Numbered from the stretch's first letter, positions 1 to 9,721 are shown. The stretch: 64,000 bases of DNA from Xiashengella succiniciproducens (GCF_023674465.1 NZ_CP098400.1:2942801-3006800); one strand, 5' to 3'. Numbers and translations: made by a program. The notes: a model not told the origin generated them from the sequence alone.

Positions 1-666
1 AACTATATATACTCCTGCTTCAGGCGATTCACTTAAGATAACCAATCCTTTCGTATTCCTTATTTCGTCAGCACGAACCTCTGTATATCTTGAGTGTGGA
101 GCATAGTACCAATCGTCAAAACCCCTAAGCAGAGGTTCGGTAGGCACTTCCACACTATGACTGAAGACCCCGAACATCTTCTTATGCAATTCATACTTTT
201 TGATACCATAATGATAATAGAGACCGGCCTGTGCTCCCCAACAGATATGGAATGTTGAAGTAACATGCTGCTTGCTCCACTCCATTATTTCACAGAGTTC
301 CTTCCAGTAATTAACTGCCTCAAATTCCATCAGCTCAACAGGAGCTCCTGTGATTATCAAACCGTCAAAGTATCGGGTTTTAACCTCATCAAAGGTCTTA
401 TAAAACGCCAGTAAATGTTCCTGAGAGGTATGTTTATGTGCATGCGAAGATGCCATCATAAGTTCAACCTCTACCTGCAAGGGGGAATTTGACAATACCC
501 TGAGCAGATGAGCCTCCGTTACGCTTTTCAACGGCATCAGATTCAATATAAGTATTTTCAATGGTCTAATGTCCTGCGACTGCGCACGACTCTGACTCAT
601 AACAAATACATTCTCCGCCTCCAAAAGTGATTTTGCAGGTAGAGAATCAGGAATGTTAACCGGCAT
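1..666 (-). CDS. metA: Homoserine O-acetyltransferase (MetA family), truncated by window edge
   Basis: Transfers an acyl group from acyl-CoA to homoserine, the first committed step of methionine synthesis, in the cytoplasm. Translation of the minus strand from the ATG at 664-666 gives the family's typical start [10 protein letters not shown], a lysine in MPLK (K47), and the nucleophile C142 in [10 protein letters not shown]. The gene runs off the left edge after about 222 residues of a family usually near 300, so the C-terminal third is missing. Residue 111 is glutamate (GAPVEL). In this family Glu at 111 is known to go with acetyl-CoA use and Gly with succinyl-CoA, so acetyl transfer is inferred. 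It lies 13 bp downstream of a TetR gene on the same strand and may be co-transcribed with it. The family call is secure; acyl specificity is inferred from one residue. Confidence 0.95.
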   Translation of the reverse strand, partial: MPVNIPDSLPAKSLLEAENVFVMSQSRAQSQDIRPLKILILNLMPLKSVTEAHLLRVLSNSPLQVEVELMMASSHAHKHTSQEHLLAFYKTFDEVKTRYFDGLIITGAPVELMEFEAVNYWKELCEIMEWSKQHVTSTFHICWGAQAGLYYHYGIKKYELHKKMFGVFSHSVEVPTEPLLRGFDDWYYAPHSRYTEVRADEIRNTKGLVILSESPEAGVYIV

Positions 667-679
667 ATCTTTTTACCTC

Positions 680-1288
680 TTAATTCTTTACTAAACCGTA
701 AAAGAAAATGTTTAAGATGTTGTCCAACTGGCCACTCAAATCCTGAACACTTGTGGATCCTCTGAAAAGGGGAATTTCAAGTCCACGCAGTACAACAGCA
801 ATACTCATTGCACCAAGTTGTATATCCCTGATGTTAAAGACTCCGTTGCGAACTCCGACTTCAAGAATGGTCTTCAGATAGGCCTCTTCGACAGACTCTC
901 CTTTCTTCCTATTTGCACCCAGAAAGTTGTACTCCCCGTAAAAATCTTCCTTTAATACCTTCTGGTAATTGGCAAGCTGACTAATTGTCTGCATACGGAC
1001 TATTACATAATTACGCAGCTTATCCTTTGGGCTTAAATCCGAGTCCACGACCTCCTTCAGTTTCTTGAAGAGGATTTCAGACTCAGAATCAATTACAGCC
1101 TGGAAAATATCCTCCTTATTTTTGAAATAGTAATAAAGAGAACTTTTTCCCTTTCTAAGAGCCATTGCAATGTCTTCCATCGTGGTTTTCTTGAAACCAT
1201 AACGTGCAAACAAATCCCTGGCTGCATCAAGAATGGCACTCCTGTTAGCATCCTGTGAAGGTGTAAGTGAACTGCTTTCCAAACTCAT
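680..1288 (-). CDS. TetR/AcrR family transcriptional regulator
   Basis: A 202-residue protein with an N-terminal TetR DNA-binding domain: a helix-turn-helix spans about residues 34-56 (TTMEDIAMAL, then KSSLYYYFKNKEDIF). The C-terminal ligand domain is too variable to name a ligand. It lies just upstream of metA on the same strand with a 13-bp gap, so the two may form an operon, but nothing shows that it controls metA. The 97-bp region between it and rnr holds an inverted repeat that could be an operator. The regulator class is certain; target and ligand are unknown. Confidence 0.93.
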   Translation of the reverse strand: MSLESSSLTPSQDANRSAILDAARDLFARYGFKKTTMEDIAMALRKGKSSLYYYFKNKEDIFQAVIDSESEILFKKLKEVVDSDLSPKDKLRNYVIVRMQTISQLANYQKVLKEDFYGEYNFLGANRKKGESVEEAYLKTILEVGVRNGVFNIRDIQLGAMSIAVVLRGLEIPLFRGSTSVQDLSGQLDNILNIFFYGLVKN

Positions 1289-1305
1289 ATTTCAATTTTT
1301 TACTT

Positions 1306-1360
1306 TATAACACGCAAGTTTGAAAATTGTTTCGTAAACGCTCTCTAACAGCGTGTTTTA
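1306..1360. promoter_or_regulatory. Inverted repeat upstream of TetR gene, possible operator
   Basis: TATAACACGC at 1306-1315 is the inverse of GCGTGTTTTA at 1351-1360 in 9 of 10 positions. The right arm also overlaps a smaller hairpin (AACGCT/AGCGTG, about 1337-1356), so two pairings compete. It could be a split operator for the TetR protein, or a loose transcription stop after rnr. Confidence 0.35.
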
Positions 1361-1385
1361 TCAATAATACGAGTCATCAGACTGA

Positions 1386-3527
1386 TTAAGGTGCTAACGT
1401 AAAGTCTAGCTGACGTTTTTCAAGATTAGCCTTAAGTACTTGAATCTTTACTGCGTCGCCAAGCTGGAACTTACGTTTATATCGTCTTCCGACCAGCATG
1501 TAATTTTCCTCATCAAAGGTATAATAATCATCATCTAGCTCCCTGACAGGAATCAAACCCTCACATTTGCTGTCAACCAATTCAACGTAAACACCCCACT
1601 CACTAACTCCCGAAATCACTCCATCAAACACTTCACCCACACGATCCTTAAGGAATTCTACCTGTTTGTATTTTATTGATGCACGTTCAGCATCTGCAGC
1701 ACGCTGCTCCATCTCTGAACAATGCTCGCACATTTCCTCATACTTGTCAGCCGGCACACTCTTATCTCCATCCATATATCTCTGCAACAAACGATGCGCC
1801 ATCATATCAGGATAGCGTCGAATTGGAGACGTAAAATGTGAATAATGCCTGAAAGCAAGTCCATAATGACCAATATTACGGGTTGAATAAACAGCCTTGG
1901 CCATTGTCCTCACAGCCAGTGTTTCAACTATATTCTGCTCACTACGACCCTTTACCGACTTCAACAATCGGTTCAATGCCTGACTGAGGCTTTCCTTTGG
2001 TTCCGGATTAGCATCCAGTCCAAATTTCCTGACAAATTTAGCAAAAGCTTCGAATTTATCTGTATCAGGTACATCATGAATACGATACACAAAGGTCTTG
2101 GGCTCACTTTTCTTATTCTTCTCAAGTTCGTTTGTTGCTATCAACTCAGCCACACGCTTGTTGGCCATAAGCATAAATTCCTCGATAAGATTGTTAGCCT
2201 CCTTGGACTCTTTGAAGTACACTGATATTGGTTTGCCTTTCTCGTCAAGCTGGAATCTGACCTCTACCCTTTCAAAATTGATTGCGCCTTTACGATATCG
2301 TCCAGCCCGAAGTTCTTTTGCAATAGAGTTAAGCACCTTCAGTTCTTCTGCAAAAGGCCCCTCGCCTGTTTCAATAACAAGCTGTGCCTCTTCATAGGTA
2401 AACCTCTTGTCGGAATGTATTATAGTCCTTCCTATCCATGACTCCTGAACATGCCCATGGCCATTCATCTTGAATACTGCAGAAAAGCAAAGCTTGTCCT
2501 CTCCTGGACGGAGTGAGCAAAGGTAATTGCTAAGACGTTCGGGCAGCATAGGTACAGTACGGTCAACTAGATACACAGAGGTTGCCCTTTCATAGGCCTC
2601 ATTATCTATCACCGAGTCGGGCTTTACATAATGAGTCACATCAGCGATGTGAACTCCAATCTCCCACAAATCTTCACCTAGTTGCTGAATAGAAAGGGCA
2701 TCATCAAAGTCCTTTGCATCTACCGGGTCTATAGTGAAGGTGGTGACATTTCTGAAATCTCTTCGCTTTGCTATCTCCTCCTTTGTTATTGCATCGGGGA
2801 TCTTTTCCGCTGCCACAATTGCTTCTTCCGGATATGAATATGGAAGATTGAATTCGGCAAGGATGGCGTGCATTTCAGCATCATTATCTCCTACGTCCCC
2901 CAATACATCAACGACCTCACCAACCGGATTCTTGGCACCTACAGGCCATTCGACTATCCGTACAACGGCCTTCTGGCCGTTGACGGCACCCTTGAGTTTG
3001 TTCTTTGGAATGAAAATATCTCTATTGATTACCTTCCAGTCACAAACCAGGAATGCAAAATGTTCACTAACCTGAAGCTGACCGACAAAGAGCTCTCTCT
3101 TTCTCTTTATTATCTCAACGATCTCTCCCTCCAACTGGCGACGCTTCTTACGGGCAAACAGCAGTACCTTGACTTTGTCCCCATGCAAAGCTCCATTAAG
3201 GTTAGCCTGTGACACAAATATATCCTCTCCGCCTTCATCGGGTACTATATAAGCCGAACCTGCAGCCGTCATATCCACAGTACCGGTAATCTGAGCTGCT
3301 AAAGAAAGTAGCTTGTACTTCCCGGGTACAACCTCACTCAATATACCCTCCTCAGTCATTTCAAGCAAAAGCATCTCAACAAGTTGACGACTGCTTTTCT
3401 TGGTCAAACCCATCGCTGCAGATACCTGCTTATAGTTTAAGGACCTTTTGGGATTAGCATTAAATACATCCAGTATTTCCTCCCTAAGTGCAGGTCGATT
3501 TGCCCGCTTTTCTTTTTCTTGTCCCAT
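1386..3527 (-). CDS. rnr: Ribonuclease R
   Basis: A processive 3'-to-5' exoribonuclease that degrades structured RNA and takes part in rRNA quality control. The 713-residue protein has the full family order: an N-terminal winged-helix segment (about 10-70), cold-shock/OB domains (about 78-240), the RNB catalytic domain with the acid cluster IDPVDAKDFDD (266-276), and a C-terminal S1 domain (about 628-712). Length is normal, though the long basic tail of enterobacterial RNase R is absent. The start ATG at 3527 is followed by a basic N-terminus, and I see no better alternative. It is transcribed divergently from pgk across a 179-bp gap. Confidence 0.96.
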   Translation of the reverse strand: MGQEKEKRANRPALREEILDVFNANPKRSLNYKQVSAAMGLTKKSSRQLVEMLLLEMTEEGILSEVVPGKYKLLSLAAQITGTVDMTAAGSAYIVPDEGGEDIFVSQANLNGALHGDKVKVLLFARKKRRQLEGEIVEIIKRKRELFVGQLQVSEHFAFLVCDWKVINRDIFIPKNKLKGAVNGQKAVVRIVEWPVGAKNPVGEVVDVLGDVGDNDAEMHAILAEFNLPYSYPEEAIVAAEKIPDAITKEEIAKRRDFRNVTTFTIDPVDAKDFDDALSIQQLGEDLWEIGVHIADVTHYVKPDSVIDNEAYERATSVYLVDRTVPMLPERLSNYLCSLRPGEDKLCFSAVFKMNGHGHVQESWIGRTIIHSDKRFTYEEAQLVIETGEGPFAEELKVLNSIAKELRAGRYRKGAINFERVEVRFQLDEKGKPISVYFKESKEANNLIEEFMLMANKRVAELIATNELEKNKKSEPKTFVYRIHDVPDTDKFEAFAKFVRKFGLDANPEPKESLSQALNRLLKSVKGRSEQNIVETLAVRTMAKAVYSTRNIGHYGLAFRHYSHFTSPIRRYPDMMAHRLLQRYMDGDKSVPADKYEEMCEHCSEMEQRAADAERASIKYKQVEFLKDRVGEVFDGVISGVSEWGVYVELVDSKCEGLIPVRELDDDYYTFDEENYMLVGRRYKRKFQLGDAVKIQVLKANLEKRQLDFTLAP

Positions 3528-3655
3528 ATACTATCCTGAAATTAATAATATGCCATTTCAACCAAAGGTAATAAAATATCACTCCAGGGCCGATACTTAT
3601 GTAAAAATCCTAAAAAGAAAAGACTAGATAATACAATATCATAGCGGCGCTTTAA

Positions 3656-3663
3656 TATTTTTG
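3656..3663 (+). promoter_or_regulatory. Candidate -7 element of the pgk promoter
   Basis: TATTTTTG, 43 bp before the pgk start, matches the Bacteroidetes -7 consensus TAnnTTTG. I find no TTTG at the expected distance upstream, so only half of the promoter is supported. Confidence 0.4.
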
Positions 3664-3706
3664 TATCTTTACGGCTCGATTTTAAAATCCTATAAATTAA
3701 TATTAT

Positions 3707-4966
3707 ATGTCAAAGATTGATGCATACAATTTTGCCGGCAAAAAAGCTATTGTACGCGTGGACTTTAATGTTCCGCTAAATGCCGAGTTTCAGGTCACCG
3801 ACGATACCCGCATTCGCGCTGCAGTTCCTACAATCAGCAAGATACTGCAAGATGGAGGTTCTGCCATCATCATGTCACACCTTGGCCGTCCAAAGGGTAA
3901 GTTCAACAGCGACTTTTCTCTTAAGCATATTCAGGCTCACATGGCAAAGGTAATAGGTACAGAAGTAATTTTTGCTACTGACTGCGTTGGCCCTGATGCA
4001 AAAGCAAAGGCAGCTGCCCTGAAGCCAGGTCAGGTTCTGCTGCTCGAAAACCTCCGCTTCCACCTCGAAGAAGAAGGTAAGCCAAAACTTGCTGACGATG
4101 CAAGCGAAGACGAAAAGAAGGCTGCAAAGGCTGAAATGAAGGAAAAGCAAAAAGAATTTTCAAAGACCCTTGCTTCTCTGGCTGATGTATATGTAAATGA
4201 TGCTTTCGGTACTGCTCACCGTGCCCACGCCTCTACTGCAATCATTGCAGATTATTTCGATGCTGACAATAAGATGTTCGGTTACCTGATCGAAAGCGAA
4301 GTTGAAAGCCTCGACAAAGTTATTAAGAATCCTAAGCGTCCATTTACTGCTATCATGGGTGGAGCAAAGGTTTCTTCAAAAATCACAATTATCGAAAACC
4401 TGCTTGACAAGGTTGATAACCTTATCCTTGGTGGTGGTATGACCTTCACATTTTACAAGGCTCATGGCGGTAAAATCGGTTCTTCTCTTTGCGAAGACGA
4501 GTACATCCAACTAGCTCTTGACCTTGAAAAGAAGGCTGCTGAGAAGGGTGTTAAGATCTACATGGCTAATGACATAATTGCTGCTGATAAGTTTGCTGCA
4601 GACGCCAACACTCAAATCTGCGAATCCAGCAATATCCCTGATGGATGGCTGGGTCTAGATGCAGGTCCTGAATCTATCAAGGAAATGAAGGAGATTATTG
4701 AAAACTCTGCTACTATCCTTTGGAATGGTCCCGTAGGTGTATTCGAAATGGACAAGTTTGCTGAAGGTTCAAAGGCAGTTGGTGAGGCTATCGTAGCTGC
4801 TACCAAGAAGGGTGCCTTCTCTCTCGTTGGAGGTGGTGACTCTGTAGCCTGTGTTAACAAATTCGGCTTTGCTGACGGAGTTAGCTATATCTCTACTGCT
4901 GGTGGCGCTCTTCTGGAATACCTTGAAGGCAAAGAACTTCCAGGTATCAAAGCTATCCGCGGATAA
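3707..4966 (+). CDS. pgk: Phosphoglycerate kinase
   Basis: Glycolytic enzyme that moves a phosphate between 1,3-bisphosphoglycerate and ADP. The 419-residue protein has the substrate-binding motif VRVDFNVPL (17-25), the SHLGRPKG loop, the hinge GGAKVSSKI and the nucleotide-binding [10 protein letters not shown] segment near the C-terminus. An Asp/Glu/Lys-rich insertion (around 127-148, [19 protein letters not shown]) follows the first Rossmann half. Length fits the bacterial family. It is a single-gene unit ending in a strong hairpin terminator shared with the convergent gene. Confidence 0.97.
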   Translation: MSKIDAYNFAGKKAIVRVDFNVPLNAEFQVTDDTRIRAAVPTISKILQDGGSAIIMSHLGRPKGKFNSDFSLKHIQAHMAKVIGTEVIFATDCVGPDAKAKAAALKPGQVLLLENLRFHLEEEGKPKLADDASEDEKKAAKAEMKEKQKEFSKTLASLADVYVNDAFGTAHRAHASTAIIADYFDADNKMFGYLIESEVESLDKVIKNPKRPFTAIMGGAKVSSKITIIENLLDKVDNLILGGGMTFTFYKAHGGKIGSSLCEDEYIQLALDLEKKAAEKGVKIYMANDIIAADKFAADANTQICESSNIPDGWLGLDAGPESIKEMKEIIENSATILWNGPVGVFEMDKFAEGSKAVGEAIVAATKKGAFSLVGGGDSVACVNKFGFADGVSYISTAGGALLEYLEGKELPGIKAIRG

Positions 4967-4988
4967 TAAGACCAATAATGATACAATC

Positions 4989-5018
4989 AAAAGGCTGCCT
5001 CAGGGCAGCCTTTTTTAT
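4989..5018. terminator. Bidirectional terminator between pgk and the amidohydrolase-like gene
   Basis: AAGGCTGCC and GGCAGCCTT form a 9-bp stem with a short loop, flanked by an A-run on the left and a T-run on the right, so it can act in both directions. It overlaps the last bases of the minus-strand gene ending at 5015. Confidence 0.85.
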
Positions 5019-5602
5019 GGCATTACCAGCCACTTTAGTGTCATCTGGGCTGTCGCTTTCATATGAATCAGATCAGCTCCACTTATATTTATAATTCCAC
5101 ATTTATTCCCCTCCCTTATTGCTCCAAGCTCTTTCAATCCTGCCAGACCGCCAGCCTTGTCACTTGAAAGTGACAGCAACCCGATCCAGTCAGCCTGATT
5201 ATAGCTTAAGCAATAGTCCTTTATTCTTGAAAACACAGGTACTGAATAATTATCTCTGGTCCTTGTAATTACCGGATGTAGGTCTGAATCAATACCCGGA
5301 ATTGAAAGCGGGAAACTCGGATCCCCATCTGCACCGTAACGACCAAGTGCTACCGTTCCTCCTGCAAAATGAGCGTTGAGATTTCTTTTTTCATAATCAA
5401 ATAGTTCAACACCTACAATATCTATTAACCCCGGGATAAGAAGACCTCCATACCATTCTAGTCCGGGCCTTTCCCTAAGTCCGGTGCCTCCACTATCCAC
5501 AGAAAGAATCCGCCCCTCATCGTCTATTGTAAGAATAGGCCACGCAAGCATTTGCCCACCTTCCATGAGGGCAAAATGTGATCCAAGCATCCGCCTCTTC
5601 AT
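5015..5602 (-). CDS. Short amidohydrolase-like protein lacking the catalytic barrel
   Basis: A 195-residue protein. Its start reads like the N-terminal beta-sandwich of amidohydrolases (WPILTIDDEGRILSV, then GGLLIPGLIDI at about 52-62). Its end resembles their C-terminal half (ELGAIREGNKCGIINISGADL at about 158-178). Where a real enzyme has the metal-binding HxH after PGxxDxH, this has DIVGVELF, and the roughly 250-residue TIM barrel is replaced by some 90 residues without the metal ligands. It is probably not a hydrolase. There is no internal stop or obvious frameshift, so it looks like a maintained short protein. It lies 10 bp after the DUF4296 gene, apparently in the same operon. Function unknown. 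Confidence 0.6.
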   Translation of the reverse strand: MKRRMLGSHFALMEGGQMLAWPILTIDDEGRILSVDSGGTGLRERPGLEWYGGLLIPGLIDIVGVELFDYEKRNLNAHFAGGTVALGRYGADGDPSFPLSIPGIDSDLHPVITRTRDNYSVPVFSRIKDYCLSYNQADWIGLLSLSSDKAGGLAGLKELGAIREGNKCGIINISGADLIHMKATAQMTLKWLVMP

Positions 5603-5612
5603 CAGGAGAGTA

Positions 5613-6470
5613 TTATTGTATTTGTACTTCTTCTGTTACCATTTGCAACTCGTCTGCACGAGTGCCCTTATTCTGTAGTTTCAGACTGTCACGGACAACT
5701 TTTATGCTGATTTCATCAATCTCAACAGAGGCCTTGTTTAAAGAATCCTGTAACAAAAGATTCCCTTCAATGTACTTTGGAAAAGTATCATTCTTAAGCT
5801 TAAGCATAAGCTCAGCAACTCGTCTTTGAAATGAGATATCAATACTCTTGTATACAGTATCAGCGACACTGTCATTGTAAAAGGCAGAAAGCATTATCCT
5901 AGTATTACGGCTCTCATCGTCATGAAGAAACTTGTATCCTGCACTAAAGCGTATTGCACCTGCCAGATTAAGCGTATCAACATCAATCCTGAAAAGATGA
6001 CCCGTAGCTAAAGTATCAAGGTTACTAATCTTAATACTTGATGAACCCTGCCAAAGGTTTCCATTCTTCAATTTCTCTGCCTCATTCAATGCCTGCTCCA
6101 GAGCCAACCTTTCCCTCTCCATAAGAATCTTCACATCTGCCTCTGCCTGACTGAGTCTCTCAATCACCATCTCATAGACTTTATCATATAGCTGAGGGTT
6201 AGAAACATACCATCGACGGATGGTATCAAACTCAGCCGTCGTTAGTCCATGCTTTTCAAGTACATACTTATATGACCCGCTAATATCTGAGTTTCCAGAA
6301 ATTCTGTACCCCGGCATATAAATCAGAGTAGCATCCGCCATATGTATATCTGCCAGAATCTCTGCCATTTCCTTAGGCCGTGGATATCCTTTGGGCACTT
6401 TGTATCTGTTACAGGCTGTAACTGATAAAGCAACTATTAGTATTGATAAATACAATCTGACCTTCAACAT
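5613..6470 (-). CDS. DUF4296-type lipoprotein
   Basis: A 285-residue predicted lipoprotein: hydrophobic N-terminus with a lipobox cysteine (SVTACN, C20). It is followed by the DUF4296 signature, in which a proline/lysine-rich stretch (VPKGYPRPKEM) leads into AEILADIHMADATL, then a helical region about residues 70-140. The C-terminal half is a beta-rich stretch I do not recognise. DUF4296 proteins are Bacteroidota-specific and have no known function. It lies 26 bp downstream of the sugar transferase and 10 bp upstream of the amidohydrolase-like gene, so the three probably share a transcript. The family call is good; its role is unknown. Confidence 0.8.
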   Translation of the reverse strand: MLKVRLYLSILIVALSVTACNRYKVPKGYPRPKEMAEILADIHMADATLIYMPGYRISGNSDISGSYKYVLEKHGLTTAEFDTIRRWYVSNPQLYDKVYEMVIERLSQAEADVKILMERERLALEQALNEAEKLKNGNLWQGSSSIKISNLDTLATGHLFRIDVDTLNLAGAIRFSAGYKFLHDDESRNTRIMLSAFYNDSVADTVYKSIDISFQRRVAELMLKLKNDTFPKYIEGNLLLQDSLNKASVEIDEISIKVVRDSLKLQNKGTRADELQMVTEEVQIQ

Positions 6471-6496
6471 TGTCTCTGTTTTCTACACGTAAACTA

Positions 6497-7891
6497 TTAT
6501 TTCCCGTCCCCTCTAAACATTGTTCTGATCGTCTTAAAGAATAGAACAAAATCCAGTTTCAACGACCAGTTATCTATATACTCCAGATCCATCTTCATCC
6601 ACTCGTCGAATGGAATATTATTCCTGCCTGACACCTGCCAGATACACGTAATGCCGGGTTTCATGGATAACCTCCTCAACTGCCATCTCTCATATTCCTT
6701 GACCTCATCTGGTATAGGAGGCCTTGGTCCAACTATTGACATTTCACCCATCAACACATTATAAAACTGAGGTAATTCATCCAGGCTTGTCTTACGAAGG
6801 AAATGGCCCACTTTAGTAATTCTTGGATCATCTGTCATCTTGAAAACAGGGCCATCCATCTCATTCTTTTCTTTCAGACTATCTTTAAGCTCTTCAGCAT
6901 TTGCCACCATAGTACGAAATTTATGGAGCATAAATCGACGCCCCCTTAGTCCTACCCTTTTCTGACTGAAAAAAATCGGACCTTTGGAATCAATCTTGAT
7001 AGCCAGCCCAATAATCACAAACAAAGGTGACAGAACGACTAGTACAATGGCAGAAAACACTCTGTCGAAAATATCTTTCAGACGTAAAGACAGATAGTTT
7101 ACCGGTGTATTTGAGATTGTAAGTAAGGGCGATGTTCCAAGATAATGCAGCTGCGTTTTGTTGGCAAGCATTGTAAAGAAAGGAGAATAAAGTCTGAAAA
7201 CAACACCTATCTCAGAGCATATCTGAACATAGGTCTCCAATAACCTTGGATCAAGGGCTTCCTTGCAGACTATGACCTCATCAATTGTCTTGTCTCTGAG
7301 AAGCTGTTCCAGATCAGTACCTTCATCCAGCACTGGAGCCACATCTGGAAAACTCATATGTGCAGAGCCATCTCCAATTATAGCTACAATTTTATAGCCC
7401 CATTCCGGATGACCTGTCAGCTGACGAATAAGAGAAGCAGCCGATTTATCTCCGATAAGCAATACATTCAGGTAGTTATAACCCTTTCGTCTTACCCTCT
7501 TGAGTAAGTAATAAATAAAAGTCTTAAAGAGGAAGGTTAAAACAAGATCAAACAGTGCAAAGACAAGGAAAAGTCCAACACCCAGATAGAAAAGATTGAA
7601 TGCCCAGGCTGATACAACAAGTAAAATTGTACCTACAACCGAAAGGCCTAAGCAACTTAACAGAACCATTGAATACGGTCTGGAACGATATAATACATTT
7701 GTCCCAAACCCATTTGAAAGAAGAGTCCAAAAAATTATTATAAGCAACTGTAATATTACGCTATCCTTCTGGTGAAGTATTGATATTTTCCCATACTCAA
7801 AATACAGCGCAATATTAAAACTGATAAGGGCCAGAACAACATCTGCCATTGTAGAAATAGCATTGATTGTCTTTGCTTTTTCTTTGAGCAT
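6497..7891 (-). CDS. Undecaprenyl-phosphate sugar phosphotransferase (WcaJ/PglC superfamily)
   Basis: An inner-membrane enzyme that loads the first sugar-1-phosphate onto undecaprenyl phosphate and so starts a capsule or exopolysaccharide repeat. The 464-residue protein has about four N-terminal membrane segments, a Rossmann-like region (about 140-250, LIGDKSAASLI), another hydrophobic segment near 280-300, and the conserved C-terminal catalytic domain: KFRTM, then KVGHFLRKTSLDELPQ, VGPRPP and the KPGITCIWQVSGRN segment. All hallmark residues are present and length is normal. It lies between the Wzi-like gene (81 bp upstream) and the DUF4296 gene. The exact sugar cannot be told from sequence. 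Confidence 0.92.
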   Translation of the reverse strand: MLKEKAKTINAISTMADVVLALISFNIALYFEYGKISILHQKDSVILQLLIIIFWTLLSNGFGTNVLYRSRPYSMVLLSCLGLSVVGTILLVVSAWAFNLFYLGVGLFLVFALFDLVLTFLFKTFIYYLLKRVRRKGYNYLNVLLIGDKSAASLIRQLTGHPEWGYKIVAIIGDGSAHMSFPDVAPVLDEGTDLEQLLRDKTIDEVIVCKEALDPRLLETYVQICSEIGVVFRLYSPFFTMLANKTQLHYLGTSPLLTISNTPVNYLSLRLKDIFDRVFSAIVLVVLSPLFVIIGLAIKIDSKGPIFFSQKRVGLRGRRFMLHKFRTMVANAEELKDSLKEKNEMDGPVFKMTDDPRITKVGHFLRKTSLDELPQFYNVLMGEMSIVGPRPPIPDEVKEYERWQLRRLSMKPGITCIWQVSGRNNIPFDEWMKMDLEYIDNWSLKLDFVLFFKTIRTMFRGDGK

Positions 7892-7972
7892 CCTGAATTC
7901 CGTTTAGCTTGCACGAAGATAGTTTATAAACACGACTTAGTACATGAAATTTTAAGTGTTTTTCACATAAGC

Positions 7973-9649
7973 CTATCTGAATTGTTTTATCAATCCTACA
8001 GATACACCCAGAGATTTTGAAAGCGCTCCAACATCAACGCCAAGCATTCCATGAATGCTCAATCCATTCAACTTTGATGGACTCCATTCCATACCCATAC
8101 TTCCATAAAACTGATCCTTTCCTCCTTTGAAAAAGTAACTGGGAGTTTCAACCCATGTATAACGTCCAGTGTACTGATGTACATAAGAACCGTAGTTGCG
8201 TGTAATACTCATCATAAGATCCCACGATACCTCATCGCTAAAATCACCTGCAGCTCCAATATGAATAGCGCGAAAACGGTCGCCTACCAGCTGGTAATAT
8301 GTTTCCCGTGCTCCAAGTTCAGGCTCTAAATGAGCAATCTGAGAATAGGACAGAATAAATGGAGACCCCATAACCATACCATAGTGAGTCCATCCAGCGG
8401 GATAAAGTCCGTTATTCATGTACCAATCCCTTCCTCCAAATCTATATCCATAATTCGTATTTTCCTTTAGATACTTCTCTACCTCCTCTTTTGTATAAGA
8501 TCCAGGATTTTCAACTCCAAGCTTCCTCATAACATCTTCTCTGAATGCAGGATCTTCAAGTTGATACAATACAACCAGAAATGGCCTTACATTGCCATTC
8601 TCATCAGTGTAATGAAAGTATGCATCAGGCATGCCTTTGCCAGACTGATATACTGTATTAACCCATTCGATAGTCAGAGCACTAATAAGGCCTTTTTTCG
8701 AAGAAGTCCATGTAAGACCTGCTATCTGATCCCTGTTCCTGACAAAGGGCTTCATCCCCGAACCATCAGCAAATGGCATCTGATAATAAAAGCGATACTC
8801 CCCATTCTCATTCGAATAATACACCCCAATGTCGTATAAACCCATATGGGCTCCAGCGGCATTTGTCATTTCACCTCCACCCAACTTACTTGACCCTTTA
8901 GCAAAGATCGAGTTCCAAAAATCGATAGGAATTTTCTCGCCGTTAGAATAGTAGCCACCCATCAAAACAGAATGGTTCAATCCTGCATAGGGCTTCAACT
9001 TTCCACCATCCCATCTGACATAGGCATATTTCTCATGTAACATTACATCTCTGTGGAACTTGACAGCACCCCTGTACTCATCATCCATGAAGCCATGGCT
9101 CACCTCACCTTTTATCTCGATTCGTCTGAGTACTCCCGGAAGCTTGGTATACTCCGGAATACCTATGGTTATTCGATCAACTGGTCTGGCATTAGAGCCA
9201 TACAAAAATGAACCGCTTCCCTTATAACCGTGTTCGAAAACTGGGCTAAAAACATGGCGACCTGCCTTAAGGCTTAGAAATTTCCAGTCAATGCCAAGTG
9301 AATAGCCATGAAGATAGCCCCCGAAATGTTTGCTGTTATAATCAGCTTCCAGATGACCGCAAACTGAGATATTGTGACCAACATGAAAATCCCCCTTGAA
9401 AGAGGCAATGCCAAGAAAGGGAGCCTTACCTGATATACCCCACCTTCCCTCCTGCCCGGCATATAGCCATAATGGGGTGGTTTCTCCCGAAACTATCATG
9501 GAATATGTTGCAAGCTTACCCTGAACATTCAGCTTACCAACTGCATGAGTTGTAAGTGAAAACAATGAAAATAAAATCAACAGGTTATTTCTCATGAGGT
9601 ACATGGATTTACTGACAATGCGGCAAAGTGAATTAAGGAACTTGACCAT
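7973..9649 (-). CDS. Capsule assembly Wzi family outer-membrane protein
   Basis: A 558-residue protein with an N-terminal signal (hydrophobic LLILFSLFSLTTHAVG at about 24-39) and a long run of alternating aromatic and polar beta-strands ending in a Phe-Arg terminus, as expected for an outer-membrane beta-barrel. The pattern, including GIDWKFLSLKAGRHVFSP and the WTSSKKG and GRDWYMNNG segments, matches the Bacteroidota branch of Wzi, which in Escherichia coli helps anchor capsule to the surface. The hydrophobic core begins well after the first methionine, so a later start (MYLMRN, residue 16) is possible. The neighbouring sugar transferase supports a surface-polysaccharide role. Confidence 0.82.
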   Translation of the reverse strand: MVKFLNSLCRIVSKSMYLMRNNLLILFSLFSLTTHAVGKLNVQGKLATYSMIVSGETTPLWLYAGQEGRWGISGKAPFLGIASFKGDFHVGHNISVCGHLEADYNSKHFGGYLHGYSLGIDWKFLSLKAGRHVFSPVFEHGYKGSGSFLYGSNARPVDRITIGIPEYTKLPGVLRRIEIKGEVSHGFMDDEYRGAVKFHRDVMLHEKYAYVRWDGGKLKPYAGLNHSVLMGGYYSNGEKIPIDFWNSIFAKGSSKLGGGEMTNAAGAHMGLYDIGVYYSNENGEYRFYYQMPFADGSGMKPFVRNRDQIAGLTWTSSKKGLISALTIEWVNTVYQSGKGMPDAYFHYTDENGNVRPFLVVLYQLEDPAFREDVMRKLGVENPGSYTKEEVEKYLKENTNYGYRFGGRDWYMNNGLYPAGWTHYGMVMGSPFILSYSQIAHLEPELGARETYYQLVGDRFRAIHIGAAGDFSDEVSWDLMMSITRNYGSYVHQYTGRYTWVETPSYFFKGGKDQFYGSMGMEWSPSKLNGLSIHGMLGVDVGALSKSLGVSVGLIKQFR

Positions 9650-9721
9650 TTGGTAAAATTATGACAAGAAAACGAATATGTAAATTTTAATTATTACAAC
9701 CTCCATCCGATACTGATTTAT

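Noticed and set aside
2098-3212. Plus-strand frames opposite RNase R
   Set aside because: Antisense shadows of a conserved gene; no start context and compositionally odd.
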